This document shows, piece after piece, positions 11,801-23,015 of a stretch of 38,075 bases of DNA. Source of the stretch: Hyphochytrium catenoides. Its lineage: Eukaryota; Sar; Hyphochytriomycetes; Hyphochytriales; Hyphochytriaceae. The translations under genes and the position numbers were made by a program. Position 1 is the first letter of the stretch. Each line of letters opens with the position of its first letter. The DNA lies in the NCBI GenBank assembly GCA_900088475.1, contig FLMG01002763.1, positions 100,701 through 138,775 of the forward strand, in the 5' to 3' direction. Below the pieces are notes generated by a model. It saw only the letters and a program-made list of their open reading frames with translations. It made no database searches and was not told where the DNA came from.

Positions 11801-14800
11801 GTCCCGTTGTTTACCTGCCGACCGTCTGCTATTCTTCCTAAGTCTTCATAGGCAGCGTATCTTCACCTTCACTAGCCAATGGTTGTCTATATGGTTATTC
11901 AGAAATTCTTAACCCCTTTGAGGCTTCTGTTAAGCGTTGCTTGGTGTTAAGCATCTTCTTTGATGTCCTAGATCTACTCTGTGATAGTGTATACTGTAGC
12001 ATTTTGATGTGGCTCCTCGCAAATCCGCTCACATTTCACTCAGGCAAGCTATGAAGCCGAAAGCTACCCTTGAACGACAGGCTAGTTCGGAGCCGTTTGG
12101 TTCTCATTCCGCCACTTCCACTTTCCGGGGCCCGAGACCACCAGCCTGGGGGTTGTCAAGCCCTACTCCTGTTGCAACTGGTGGAAGCGACTCTGCCAAT
12201 AGCAGGTACCAAATAAGAAGAGAAAGTGCTTCGCCAAGTTATGGCCGAAGTGTAATAGAAGGCGGAGCCGTGCTTGAGAAGAGAGCCAATAAGAAAGCTG
12301 AAAGGGGTCAAAATAGAGGGAAGGAAGCCATATTGGTTGCTATAAAGAGGAATCTGAGGGACAATAGATGAGGGAAAACGGGGTCAGACAGCGGGCAAGG
12401 GTGGAGCTGGGGGAGAAAGGAAGGGGAGAGAGATGAAACCTGACTGCGATGCCAGCGGGATGAATCACATTACACTTATATGTTAGGTACCGGGACCCTA
12501 CGCGGAAGCCTCCCAGCGCCATAGTCTCCTTTGGTTTTGGCGGTAACCTAGTAGTGATGCATCCTAAACAGAAGATAAAGTTTATCAATCTAGCAGGTAA
12601 GGCAAAGGACAATAGAATCCGGTGGGGCCGTCGCCAGTAGAGTTTGATTTGCATGTTGAGAGCGTCTATCCGCTATTCCCTTCTTTCGAGGTTCATGTCG
12701 CTCCTAAATTGTTAGTTGGAACAGCTTGCGCAGTTTATTTAACGAGCGATGTTCCTTTCTAGCTGGGGGACCCGAGCCTAGTGAGGTGCAGAAGGGACCT
12801 ATCCGTATCTATTCCCTCAAGGTTAGGTTATGCCATAGAGAGATTTTCAGCTTTTTGCTTTTGGTTGCGTTATTCCTTTCACACTTAATACCCTTGAGCT
12901 CGCGCTAGATTCCTTGAAGTATGCTCCGTATTACTCTCCCTTCCTCCTTAGCCCTACCTGGAACATTTACTTCCGCTGGTTGTATGAGCAGTAACATGAC
13001 TAAAATGACCTAACCCCTGCGTTGCTGCTGCCTGCTTCACTCTTTTACGTTAGGCTCTTCTCTCCTCCGCGCAAGAAGTTTCCCAGATCTTCCAGTTTCC
13101 TGGGCCGCTCGTGAGTGGAAGGAAGTTGAAGTCTGAGAACATCCTCTCCTACGTGGACCAAATGCTAGCTACCCTTAAGAGCTCGCCTGCAGCTTTCGAA
13201 GAAGACGAGTACCTCCTTTGGTCTGCCGTTAGATTGCTTATCAAGCACAACGGGTATTGTCCTAATCCTTCTCACACTCATGACGGTTGTCTCTCTGGTG
13301 GACTTGAATGGCTCTCCGTCTAGATGGCTGTCACCACATCGTAGAAAGCCATTCAAGTTTGGATTCTCATCTCTCTTTGCATTTCTTTCAGCGCGACGTT
13401 CCGCTATATGCTTGATATAGTTCTTGTCCTTGATTTGGCTGTTCTGAAGTTGCTATAGAGTAATTCTTTCTTCTATGTTTCCCTCCAGTTCTGAGTCTCC
13501 ATTGGCATAGTTCTTGTCCTTGATCTTGCTTTTATGAAGTTGCTCCATAGTAATTCTGTCTTCTATCCTTTGCTTCAATGTTCAGTCTCCACATCATAAA
13601 TCCGTCTCCCCTATGTGTGCGTCGTTACTTCTTACAGCTCTCTATCAAGCGAGAAAGGTCTTTTGGAGCCAAGTTCACCAGAGAACGCACTTCTCTCCCT
13701 CTTGAAAGATCAAAAGCAACGGAAGAGTCCTGCACCTGCCCTGCCTCCACCTAGGTTGCAACGTATGAAGACGGCAGAGGTGATATTCGTGATAACCAGC
13801 CGCGCATCCTTTAAAATCTCTGGCATTCTAGACCACACGGTCATGGCTCATGTTGGGCGACTCTCTTGTGGCATCTGCAGCCAATCTTCGCTTAAACTGG
13901 GTCAATGTTAGTTCTGATCAACTTGTATGGCAGGATTTGAGGCTCGCCTACGAGAACGTCAAGAAATGTCTGAGCGGAGGTGATAGGGAAGCTGCCGTGA
14001 CTGCCGCTTTACTAGGAGAACTTTGGGAGATGGCCTTTCTAATTGCCGCCACTATTAGTCAAGAGTCGTACCAGGTGATCTGCCCTGGTCTAGTACTATT
14101 ATGTTCTTTGATTTTTGTGTTTTTGTCACTTCGTTATGCAGCTGTCCTTCTAGTTCCCGCTTTATAGCTTACCTAAAATCTCTGAGGTTAACTTTTCATG
14201 TCTCGCCGAATCTCACTTACCTGCCAACTTCAACGGCAGCGCCAGCCTTTGTTATTGTGTTCGCTCTGGCATTCTCTTCGGCCTTCGATATCACGTTTTT
14301 ATCCCTACTTTTTCACTTTGTGCCATGATCCGTTCCTTCTCTGGAGCTTTCGCCCTGGCATATTCTTCAGCCGTTTATATCACCCCATTGACTCTACGTT
14401 ATTTGTGCCATGATTCGTTCCTTTCTCTAGAGGGTTGTTGGGCAGTATGTGAACTCCACCTTCCCTGTTGGTGATCCTTTGGCTACGGTCTTTGGCGTGT
14501 TTGCAGGACAGGTAACAGCTGGGATAGTATGTCATCTATGCGCTATGTTACTTTTGGGAATCAAGTCTCTAAGCGGAACTAAGCAGTTTCTATGAGCTTG
14601 CGTTTCAACATTTCTTCCACTCTTTACTTCATCCATTGGTCGTTGCCTTCTTGCCCGCCATGTCATCCCTCTGACGTCGGGGCTTGGCACGTCTTCCCTT
14701 CCTCCACGGCTTTGTAGGGCACTAAGGCCATTCACGAGCCCGCCAAGCTGAACCCTCTTGAGTCCTCACAGAAGCCTCTGAACATTTTGGACCACTGGCA

Positions 14801-17800
14801 GGAGAATGTGGGCATGCTCATTGCGAATTCGACAGGTGCCAGAGCTCAATGCTTGCTTTGGGTTCGTTCTTAACTTGGTTTTTTTATAAAAATAATAGCG
14901 ATAGCTGTGTAGTCACTGTTGCTTGGCCATTTATTGGTTGAACTAGCTAGCCCATGGTTGCCCTATTTCTTCCCCCACATTCTTAGCTTTCGTTCGTTAC
15001 GTCATTTAGTCTGACTTGGTGCGCAATGTCTCATCTCTCATCATCTTTGTCCATTCCTGTTTTACTCTTCTTTCCTTGTCCTCCCTCCAACCCCGTGTCG
15101 ACCGGCAGGTCCAAGCACCAAACAGGTGCTGATAGAGCTAGGGGACAGGCTCTGGAACGAAAGAGGAAAGATAGGAGCTGCACACTTTTGCTATCTAGTC
15201 AGCGGCATGACTCTAGAGCCCCCCTCTCCAAGTTCCCGACTTGTTCTTATTGGAGGTGACCACCGCTCGCCTGGAAGCCGAGGAGGGAGGTCGTCCCTTC
15301 TATCTCCTTCAGCGATACAGAGGACAGAGATTTATGAATGGGTGCTAAAGCAGTCAAACACTCAGGCGAACTTACTCTCATTCCAGGGCTACAAATTGCT
15401 GCATGCCATGCAGGTAGGAAGGCATCTAGGTCTAGCGATAAGGTTCCTATAGGGAAGGTGAAGGAAGGTGAAGGACGGTCCAGGTCGACTTGGGTGCTCG
15501 TCGAAGACGAACCAAGAAAAGAAAGGGGCTGTGGATATTGAGACGGTAGAGTGATAGCAAAAATAGCAACCGATGCTATTAGGGGGGGATTGTGGTATGC
15601 AATTTATGGCATGCGTGACTTCGGGATGGTCCTCGTCACAAGAAAAGGACACGACAGACGCAAAGAGATGTAAACAATGGAATAGCCGAATCTCACCGAA
15701 GAGATCATCATATATCTGCACATTTCTGACGCTGTGCCTTTAATATCTTCTCCTAGCTGGCCGACTATGGGGATTGTGACCGTGCTCTCCAATATGTCGT
15801 CGCCATAGATGGTATATGCAAAGCTGCAGCAAGTGCAGGAGCTAGGGATCCCGTAAGCGGCCACTCTTCTCTTTCACCTCCATTGTTTGCAGCGTTTGAG
15901 TTCAATTTATCAACTTCTTGCTGCTACGCTCTGGCTTCAACTTTTATCCTTCCGCAGTTCTACTTCCACCTGGGGTTCTCTACTTGATGAATTCGTTCAG
16001 GAGTAGACCTCTAATGATAAAACTCCATTTTCCGGCGTCATCGCTCTTCCCTTCCCTATAGCAAGCCGCCGCCTATGCGGAGAACATCCTGGCACAGCTT
16101 GCGATTCTCGAGGATAGGTTAAGAGCGCATATGGGAGAAGCGAAAGCAGAAGAGGCAGCCAACAAAAGTACGTCAATCGGTACCACACGTAGCTTGGGGC
16201 TCCAAGCGGTTGCTGCTTCTCTTCTATTGCGCCTATCGTGAGAATCTGCAAGGACATTACTGCTCTACCGACCCTTTCCTCTCGCACTCCAATCGAGAGT
16301 GTCGCTAGGCGACCCGAGCATCATCCACTCCAGTGCTCTTGGCTGAGTTATTATTATCTCCTGCGGACTTTGGGAGGTAGAACCTTCCGTTTTAACCTGC
16401 TTCTTTCAGGTCAAGGAACAGGGCTCTTGAAGCGCATCTTCTCTGGTGTAGATAAGGTGATTGAACGTCTAGCAGATGACTCTCCAAAGAATGCAAAGAA
16501 GACCGTGGGGGCTCCTCCATCAGCTTCTTCGTCTTTCTATGGGTCAACAGCTCTAAGACCATCCGCTCCGGCTTCAGTGACCCCTCCCGCCGGACCTGCA
16601 GCTTGGGTGAGTGGACAAGCAACCAGACAATAGAGAAGAGAGTACAGAAGAGGCACAAAGGAAAGAGGTCAAAGGGCGAAGCATATGTTTAAGAACCTTA
16701 ACAGCATGGGTGTTGATACGTCCTATATAGTAGAAAAGGGATATGGGCATCACAGAAGCCTAACTCTCGCTTTACGCTCTTACGTCTTCTACTGTTAGGA
16801 ACAACCTGCTGCAACACAAGCTGTTGCAGAGCTTCCACCACCTTTGCAGATGTCACTATCAGCCCGAATCCCGGTAAGCCCGTTACATTGTGTTAGGGTG
16901 GTAAAAGTGCAGGAGGAAATAGATGCTGGATACCTCTAAAAAGATGGCTAACGATCCGGTGCATAAAGGAGAAGGATTAGAAAGGGTTGAAGTATACCAA
17001 TCTCTTTCGCTAGCGAGAGACAAAGACCACCTGCCTGGCATTGTTAGGATGACTTCGCACTAACTCACTGCAATTCTAGCCTGTGGTGGATGATAAACCC
17101 ACTCCACCCAAGCGGACCAATTCCTCTCCAAACCTTGCTCAGGGTCAGTCAAGGGACAAGACGGGAGGACAGAAGGGGCCGTCCTCTTCTCCCACTCAGC
17201 CTCGTCCCTCCTCTCAAAATGATGAGACATCAAGCGTCTCATCAGAGGGTTCGAGGAGCAAGACGCCTCCTCGAGATGCACAGAAGAAGAAGGGAGGAGG
17301 TTGGAGCATCACGGGGTGGCTAGCAGAGAAAGTCATACAGTCTCAGAATCCCGATGCCAAGGTAGACGCTGAAGAGTATGCTATTCTTTCTGCTTCTGTT
17401 TCAGCGCGATCAACCCCGTGGGGGGCAGTCGGTCCTTTTTCTCCTAGCGCTTGTAACTTTTTCTCTTCGCTTTTCCTTCGGCCGGCACGTCTTTGCGTGA
17501 CTCTGTGTCCATCTTGCTCTTTAGACTGATGACCTCGCTTCCCTATCCCCTGCACTTCCCCCTTTCCGCTGTGCGTTCCCTCTCCATCTTCGTATTACTG
17601 TCTTGTCAAGGTTGCCAAGCTGGGTAAGGAAATGGAGGCTTACTACGACGAAGTTGCAAAGCGATGGGTCTTTCCGGGAGAAGAGGCATCTTCCACGCCG
17701 CCTCCGCCGTCTGCTCCCCCTACAGCCGCAGAGTTGGCTAAGCAAGCTGCACCATCCTCTTCCACACCTCCTAAAGAAGGGGGGCCTCCAACCCCCTCTG

Positions 17801-18241
17801 AACCTAAAACTGCTGACCCTCTGGCCGCTTTGATGGCTCCACCGCCTGTAAGGCTCCCGGGCGCAGGAGGAGCGGCCAACCCACTAGCATCTATGATGGC
17901 ACCACCTTCACGGACCCCTGTTATGTACGCCGGTGGTAAGAACACTCTATTTGTCGCCGGCGCTAGGAGATCTTGTTAGACGAGGACACATGCTGACTCT
18001 CGATGTGTGTTCCATCACCCGCATCCGCCTGCATTGAAAGCAGTACACACCCAGGCACTTGTTTCTAACTCCACGTTCATTATACATAGGTCGCGGCCGG
18101 CGAGGTGGACCCCGCCCTCCTCCTCGCGGGTTCGCGGTGTTCAAGCCCCAAGCTCCGCAACAGCAGCAGTCAGAGGGCGGACAACCTTCACCCCAATCTG
18201 CTCCTGCCACTGCAGGCGAAGATTCTGCTCCTCCATCATAG
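5819..18241 (+). CDS. SEC16: Sec16, COPII coat assembly scaffold of ER exit sites
   Basis: Sec16 sits on the ER, binds Sec23/24 and Sec13/31 and organises COPII vesicle budding. Twenty-four exons fit in phase: 5819-5954, 6128-6322, 6385-9558, 9736-9834, 9961-10292, 10630-11169, 11279-11429, 11574-11718, 12044-12205, 12487-12596, 12763-12821, 13054-13253, 13638-13779, 13934-14074, 14431-14511, 14718-14835, 15109-15413, 15757-15852, 16062-16167, 16410-16606, 16799-16873, 17080-17361, 17611-17935, 18090-18241. They give 2440 residues, close to yeast and human Sec16. Residues 1-1640 are disordered and Ser/Pro-rich. The central conserved domain starts near 1646 (PPSAIVSFGFGG) and continues with GPIRIYSLK, FPGPL, GAAHFCYLVSGM, RLVLIGGDH and AIQRTE. 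The C-terminal motif AKLGKEMEAYYDEVAKRWV follows at about 2284. The end is Gly/Arg- and Gln-rich. The start ATG has an in-frame TGA two codons upstream. The identity is firm; small exons and the 5' end are less so. Confidence 0.93.
6901..7047 (+). repeat. Tandem coding repeat inside SEC16 exon 3
   Basis: Two adjacent copies of about 24 codons occur in the disordered N-terminal part of Sec16. Both contain VP-x-QLP followed by a Gly/Glu-rich stretch and AKGLE. Copy one reads NVPCQLPGLGEAKGLED, copy two DVPYQLPRLEGAKGLEE. The DNA is also alike (gttccgt, cagctacct, ccaaggggttagaag), so this is a recent in-frame duplication. Confidence 0.85.
13417..13593. repeat. Diverged tandem duplication in a SEC16 intron, period about 90
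   Basis: The sequence starting atagttcttgtccttgat at 13417 recurs at 13507. Both copies continue through gaagttgct, agtaattct, tcttctat and end with cagt/gagtctcca. The whole array lies inside the intron 13254-13637, so it does not alter the protein. Confidence 0.85.
14260..14430. repeat. Diverged tandem duplication covering a SEC16 splice acceptor
   Basis: Copy one (about 14260-14345) and copy two (about 14347-14430) share ttcgc-ctggca, ttctt, tatcac and the block tttgtgccatgat-cgttcctt near their ends. Copy two ends in the acceptor ctctag used by the exon at 14431. Copy one ends in ctctggag at the equivalent place, which lacks the plain TAG. The array is intronic. Confidence 0.85.
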
Positions 18242-18800
18242 GGACCTGTCCTTAGGCGGAAGCCACATCTACTTACCACCGACGTAGCCCCTCGCTAAGC
18301 ACTCTGTTAAAGGGTAATTGATGATGTGAGCCCCCAGTTATTCTGCTTCTTACCAGAATTTAAGATAAAATGAGAGCCCAAAGCGTTCAATGCGTTTAGC
18401 TTTATAAAAGTGCTCTCCAAACATGCAGATAGAGTTCATTAGACAGTGTATACAAATCATGGCTGATTCCAACTAAAGCTAAGCCAACATGCAAAATTGA
18501 ATGTTATTGAGCGTTATGAAAGCAGTCTGTGAAGCATTTGAAGTAGAAGGACCGCATGCCTCGCTCTTCTCGTCTCCATAACGACTTGGATTCTGATCCA
18601 TAACACGGTTAGTAGGTCCCATTGCCGCAATTTAAGCGGCACCGCCTTCTCAGGATGGTTTTGAAGCAACTTAAGCGGCACCTAAGCCTTCTTAGTGCGT
18701 TGTCAATCTCTATTCCCTCACATTAGAGATGCCCACCACAGCTCTTCCTCATCTGCGCCACGCTCTCTGGACTAATCGGCCCCCACCTACACTACCATTC
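18242..18800. other. Convergent intergenic region between SEC16 and the anchored helical protein gene
   Basis: The two genes end facing each other, so both 3' untranslated regions and poly(A) signals should lie here. The 12-mer ttaagcggcacc occurs twice in the same direction, at 18632-18643 and 18671-18682. No coding region is seen. Confidence 0.6.
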
Positions 18801-20712
18801 CTACATAAGCTCGATGCCTGCCACTTCCCTCAAGTTCTCAGCTGCTGCTTGGAACCTAGACAAAAGCAGTTGCAGGTCCTAAGCCAACAAGGCGGATGAA
18901 GACAATTGAGTCAACCTTTACCTCTGTGCTTGAGCCCTCTGGAGCTGTTCAACCTCGACTTTGAAGTGCGGATCGGAGGAATATTGCATTACGGCCTTCT
19001 GAAGCTCATCTTGGGTTACATTGTTTCTATCACAAACATCCGCCGACAGTCGGTCGACCCGCTTCACGTATCTAGGGGAACATTAGCCAAAAAAATGAGG
19101 AACAGTGAGCAAAGTAGCTCTGGAACCTGCAAAGAGGTGGTACAAATAGGGTACGAACCCCGTGAAGGGAAGAGAAATGTGCCAGACGAATGGAACTCCA
19201 CTCGTATATATAAAACGAGCAAGTAATGATGAAAGGCTCAACTCCTCGAAGGAGAAGGATGACTCTTGCCCCTATGAACCCATCAAGGAGATAAACACCA
19301 AGATGGTAGAGGGTTCCAGAACGGAACCCTGAACTAATGACAAGGGGCTGCGTGTGAGGCCGAGATAACACTGGAGAATGCTCCCTGACAGAAAAAAAAA
19401 ACATTCAAAGGGACAAGAAACGCACGAAGAGGAGGCACAGACGGTGCGAGAGTCTTTTCATGGGTAGCAGCCGCAGGGTCAGAAGACTCAACAGTCCGAT
19501 AGTGTGCAAAGGCGAATGAGGAGGCGGACCCTTTACCTCTCATGAAACACAACTTGGAGGGCCTCGTGGTCGAGGCCGGTCTCCTCCTGGATCTCCTCAC
19601 AAACCTGGTCCATAACTGCAGACATCCCCTCCAGGGTATCTTTTAAGATAGAAAGAACCTGCCATGCTAGTTTAGATGCCTTTGCCCTATGTAAAGCAAT
19701 CTGTCCATTTGCACCAACCTTGTCAATTGTCAGATGGGAAGGAACATGCACGTCATCTAGGGGGCTCTCTGATTCCTTTCTGCAAGACAGGAATGAAGGT
19801 TAGAAATCTCATGCAGAGATGACGGCGGCTACAGTGGACCGTCTACATGAGAAGGCAGAGACCTCAATGACGTACTCCTTCGGCTACCGAAGTGGTTATA
19901 TTCCAATTGGAAGCGGTGCCAGGCAGACACTGATAGTGCGATAGGAGAACCGTGATGGGAGATAACTCACCCGCTTATCATGGCAAAGCAGCTTTTGATT
20001 TTTCTAACAGCCTGTTTGACATCTGGGTCGTCCATGTAATACTCTTGCGCCTCCTTCACCTGATCTTCTGTGACACCTACATCACGGTAGATCTGACCAG
20101 CACTTTAGGGTCAATGAATAAGAAGATCCCCTAACGGAACATTCGGAAAAGTAGGATGGAGCAGCAGATTTCGAGGGACGAAGGAAAAGAAAAGCCTTAC
20201 CTGAGCCTCGACTTTTGTCATATTCTGTTCAAATTGAGCCATCAAGAAGGCCGCAAGCTCTTGTTCGGTGTCTTGTCGTCCGGTGCGTGCCATTTCACCT
20301 CTCAAACTCGCCTCGAGTTTAGCTAATTGGACCTGCACAAGGAATAGTGAACAGAGGCGTATTGGTATCGCAGACAGATAGAAGAGTGGGCCAAGTCAAT
20401 CACACCGCCACATTACAAGCACATAAGATACTAAGACAGGTAGGTAGGCTTACCATTAAATGGTTCATTTGAACCGCCAGCACATTCAAGATACTAATCA
20501 GTTTCGGCTTTTTTACAAATGGCTCCGGTGCTTTGTCTTCGGAGTTCTATACGGTCATCAGGCGTCAAGCATCATCCAAAACTCATCATGGGGCTCACTC
20601 TTACCTTCATACCCGGCTTTGAGCTCCAGGCCATCGCAACTCCCACGGTGAGGAGCGCCACGCCCAAGACGGCGATCTGCCAAAAATCGTTCATGGCCTT
20701 CGTGTTCACCAT
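18801..20712 (-). CDS. Unrecognised 300-residue N-anchored helical protein with internal repeat
   Basis: Seven exons on the minus strand join in phase: 20712-20605, 20546-20454, 20332-20201, 20092-19971, 19779-19537, 19071-18922 and 18855-18801. The 300-residue product starts at ATG 20712. Residues 10-29 form one hydrophobic helix (FWQIAVLGVALLTVGVAMAW), which should act as a signal anchor or membrane span. The rest is soluble, helical and rich in Glu, Lys and Gln. Two segments look alike: residues 118-144 (VTEDQVKEAQEYYMDDPDVK...) and 251-277 (VTQDELQKAVMQYSSDPHFK...), each with VT-x-D, a Tyr and a DP followed by Lys. A third, weaker copy may lie around 218-240 (TGLDHEALQ). The open frame continues upstream of 20712 but without a convincing longer start. 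I do not recognise a family, and compartment is unknown. Confidence 0.8.
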
Positions 20713-22085
20713 TGTTCCACTCTTTCTTTGGCAGGCCCGGTAACAATCTTCCTCTTTGACTGGCTCCGGAAGCTTAACCTTTGCTTCGAGCTGCCCAGAG
20801 CATCTACCAAAGAAGATTTCAATGGAGTTTTTGCTGGTGTGAAAGGCAAACCTTCCGATCGGAATCGAACACCAGAGAGAAATGGAGCAAGACGAAAGAA
20901 AACACAGGCGGCGAGACAGAGTTTGCAAGCAAGACAGAAAAGCAGGGCGATAGCGCTATCAGATGGAGAGAAATACTCAGAACAGCCCGCCCGCGAAAAA
21001 GAGCGATGTTGGAAATGTTGAAAAGGCCAAGAAAATTGAGTGGTTCCGATTGTCACAGAGACAGCAATACTGTAGCGTTCGAAGAAATATGTGCGGACAA
21101 TGTGCGCTTCAGCAGCAACAGTGTTTCCTAAAAAAAGCCTTGAACTTCAGCACCCCACACAAGCTTCTGAAGCACTGAAGCGGGCATTTGTTTCTTTCCA
21201 TCGAAACGTTTCAAGGGAAAGGAAATAAACATGGACACCCCTTGCGTGTAAAAAGAGAAATGAAGCTTTCACTGGATACTTTGCTCTGACTTGTGCTCTT
21301 TGAAGCCAGGAACGTGCGCCAAGCCTCCCTAGCCTATCAGCCCAAGCTTTGGGGTGGTGGTTGTAGTTTTGTGCGTGCACCCTCATCAGCCCCAGGTACT
21401 GGGCGCTAAAGGTGCCCACTACCGCTTAGCTTTTTCACCTTCTGAGTGAGATGAAGACACTACTTCTGTATTTTACACCTTGACGACACACTGCCCATTT
21501 ACCGCACACAGGTGTGTTGCTCCTTCCCCCAGTATCCGGGTTATTTTACTGGTACTGTATTCTGAGATGAAGGTGAATTAGTGGGGTGGAGGAGCGCTTG
21601 AGCGTGCGCGAATTATCTAAGCGGTGCTGGAGCACCGCACCTTTTCTTTATTACTGAGTACCTACTGAGCTGATCTGGTCGATAACTACCTGTTTCCTCC
21701 CAAAGACCAGCCACAGCCAATATTGCTCCAATTAACCTGAAATTTGGCAGAGCTTCCTCTTTTTGTCCCTCTTGAAGACTCTTCCTCGCACAATCTTCGA
21801 GTTGATAGTGGTTGCCGAGATCTCGCCAAAATAAGTTACATGACTAAGATACGAAGCTTTCCTACCAAAACTATGACATTTTGCAACTACAGAATGATTC
21901 CTCATCTCCAGATCTCTTACCCTGAAAATCGAGCTCAAAAGCTCAATTACCCGATGGGACAGAGACTTTCAAAGTCCCCTCAAAGTCCCCAAACAGCTAA
22001 CTTTCCTTACCCTGCGTTATCAGCATAAGGGACAGGTGGCACCATGATGAGTGCTAAGGTAAGGGGTGTGAAGCTCTAAGTATGA
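20713..22085. other. Gene-poor stretch upstream of the anchored helical protein
   Basis: The first few hundred bases should hold the promoter of the minus-strand gene starting at 20712. Open frames here on both strands are short and overlap each other without splice support. A perfect short hairpin (8-base arms, 2-base loop, gcggtgct/agcaccgc) sits at 21621-21638. Nothing else is assigned. Confidence 0.4.
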
Positions 22086-22139
22086 GTGGCAAGTGGATGG
22101 GGAAGCAAGAAAGCACAAGAAAGGGGATGGAGCGGAGTC

Positions 22140-22809
22140 ATGTTATCTGCCTTTGTTGACGAAGAGCGCGGGTTCGTGTTCCGCCTGGCTGACCAAGAGA
22201 TCGAGACCATAAACGCTCATCCACCTCGCACAAAGAGGCTGCACCCCTTGGCGCGGAAAGGTCCTGGTGGTCCCAATCCAACCGGAAGCCCAGGCTTGGT
22301 GTTCTTTAACTATAAAAGTCTGAGAATCGCGAGGGCTTCTGGAACTGTGACCTCATGCTTCTGCAACTTGAAGAGCTTATGGACTGCTTCGAAATTCGCG
22401 AGCCCTGCCGACAACTCTTGATGGAGGTGGACTGGAGCAGCAGTCATGCCAAAATGGAAGAGATTAGGCTCAAAGCTTCCAAGATGANNNNNNNNNNNNN
22501 NNNNNNNNGAATGCCTAGGAGAAGGGGCGCTGCTTCAACCCAATGACCTGCAATCCATGGTCTTTGAGGAGGGTCAACCAACCAGGGCCATTCTATGACT
22601 CTAAGGCGCAAGCCAAGGACCATTTTGGAGCTCCCATCCTAACAAAAAGAAGCAATACTACTCTACTAAGAAGAAAAAGGTCTGGCTTGAAATTTGTGGA
22701 GAGCTTAGCGACGAACAATGAGGCAGAAGTTCGGAAAGAAAAAGACAATGATGACGAGGGGGCAGCAATGGGCTGCATCATGGGGCAAGAACTTCTGCAT
22801 TTTTGTTAG
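22140..22809 (+). pseudogene. Decayed transposase-like gene interrupted by an assembly gap
   Basis: Protein-like text appears on the plus strand in changing frames. The frame from 22140 reads EERGFVFRLADQEIETINAHPP. A second frame from about 22350 reads LLQLEELMDCFEIREPC and EVDWSSSHAK, where the Asp in VDWSSSH could be a catalytic residue of a DDE-type transposase. After 21 Ns (22488-22508) a third frame reads LQPNDLQSMVFEEG, and the next frame continues with PFYDSKAQAKDHF. At least two frame changes lie outside the gap, so the gene is broken. The resemblance to DNA-transposon proteins found in protist and algal genomes is from memory of motif style, and I cannot name the superfamily. Confidence 0.4.
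22488..22508. other. Assembly gap (21 Ns)
   Basis: A run of N within the transposase-like region. Gaps commonly fall in repeats; the true missing length is unknown. Confidence 0.99.
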
Positions 22810-23015
22810 CTAAGCTCTCCTCAATTTTCAAGCGCCAGACCTTTTTCTTCTTAGTAGAGTGTGTACCAGCCAAGTCTAGGAGTCTAGGGCTATTCTGAAG
22901 TTCTGGTAATTTGGTGGCTCAGCAGGCTATTCAATACCACCCAGTATTGCTGCTTTTGTTTTTTAGGATGGAGCTCCAAAAAATGGTCCTTGGCTTGCGC
23001 CTTAGAGTCATAGAA
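22591..23015. repeat. Large imperfect inverted repeat
   Basis: The left arm 22591-22732 runs from ttctatgactc to gcagaagttc. The right arm 22789-23015 is its imperfect reverse complement, from gaacttctgc to gagtcatagaa. Long blocks match, such as aaggcgcaagccaaggacc against ggtccttggcttgcgcctt, and aaggtctggc against gccagacctt. The right arm carries about 85 extra bases near 22862-22945. The spacer is about 56 bases. The left arm overlaps the C-terminal text of the transposase-like frame, so the same text (FYDSKAQAKDHF) is also encoded on the minus strand of the right arm. Confidence 0.85.

Noticed and set aside
12638-12757. Open plus-strand frame (reading EFDLHVESVYPLFPSFEVH) inside SEC16
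   Set aside because: Splicing 12596 directly to 12763 uses better sites, keeps phase and joins the two conserved Sec16 blocks; the frame ends in TAG and is intronic.
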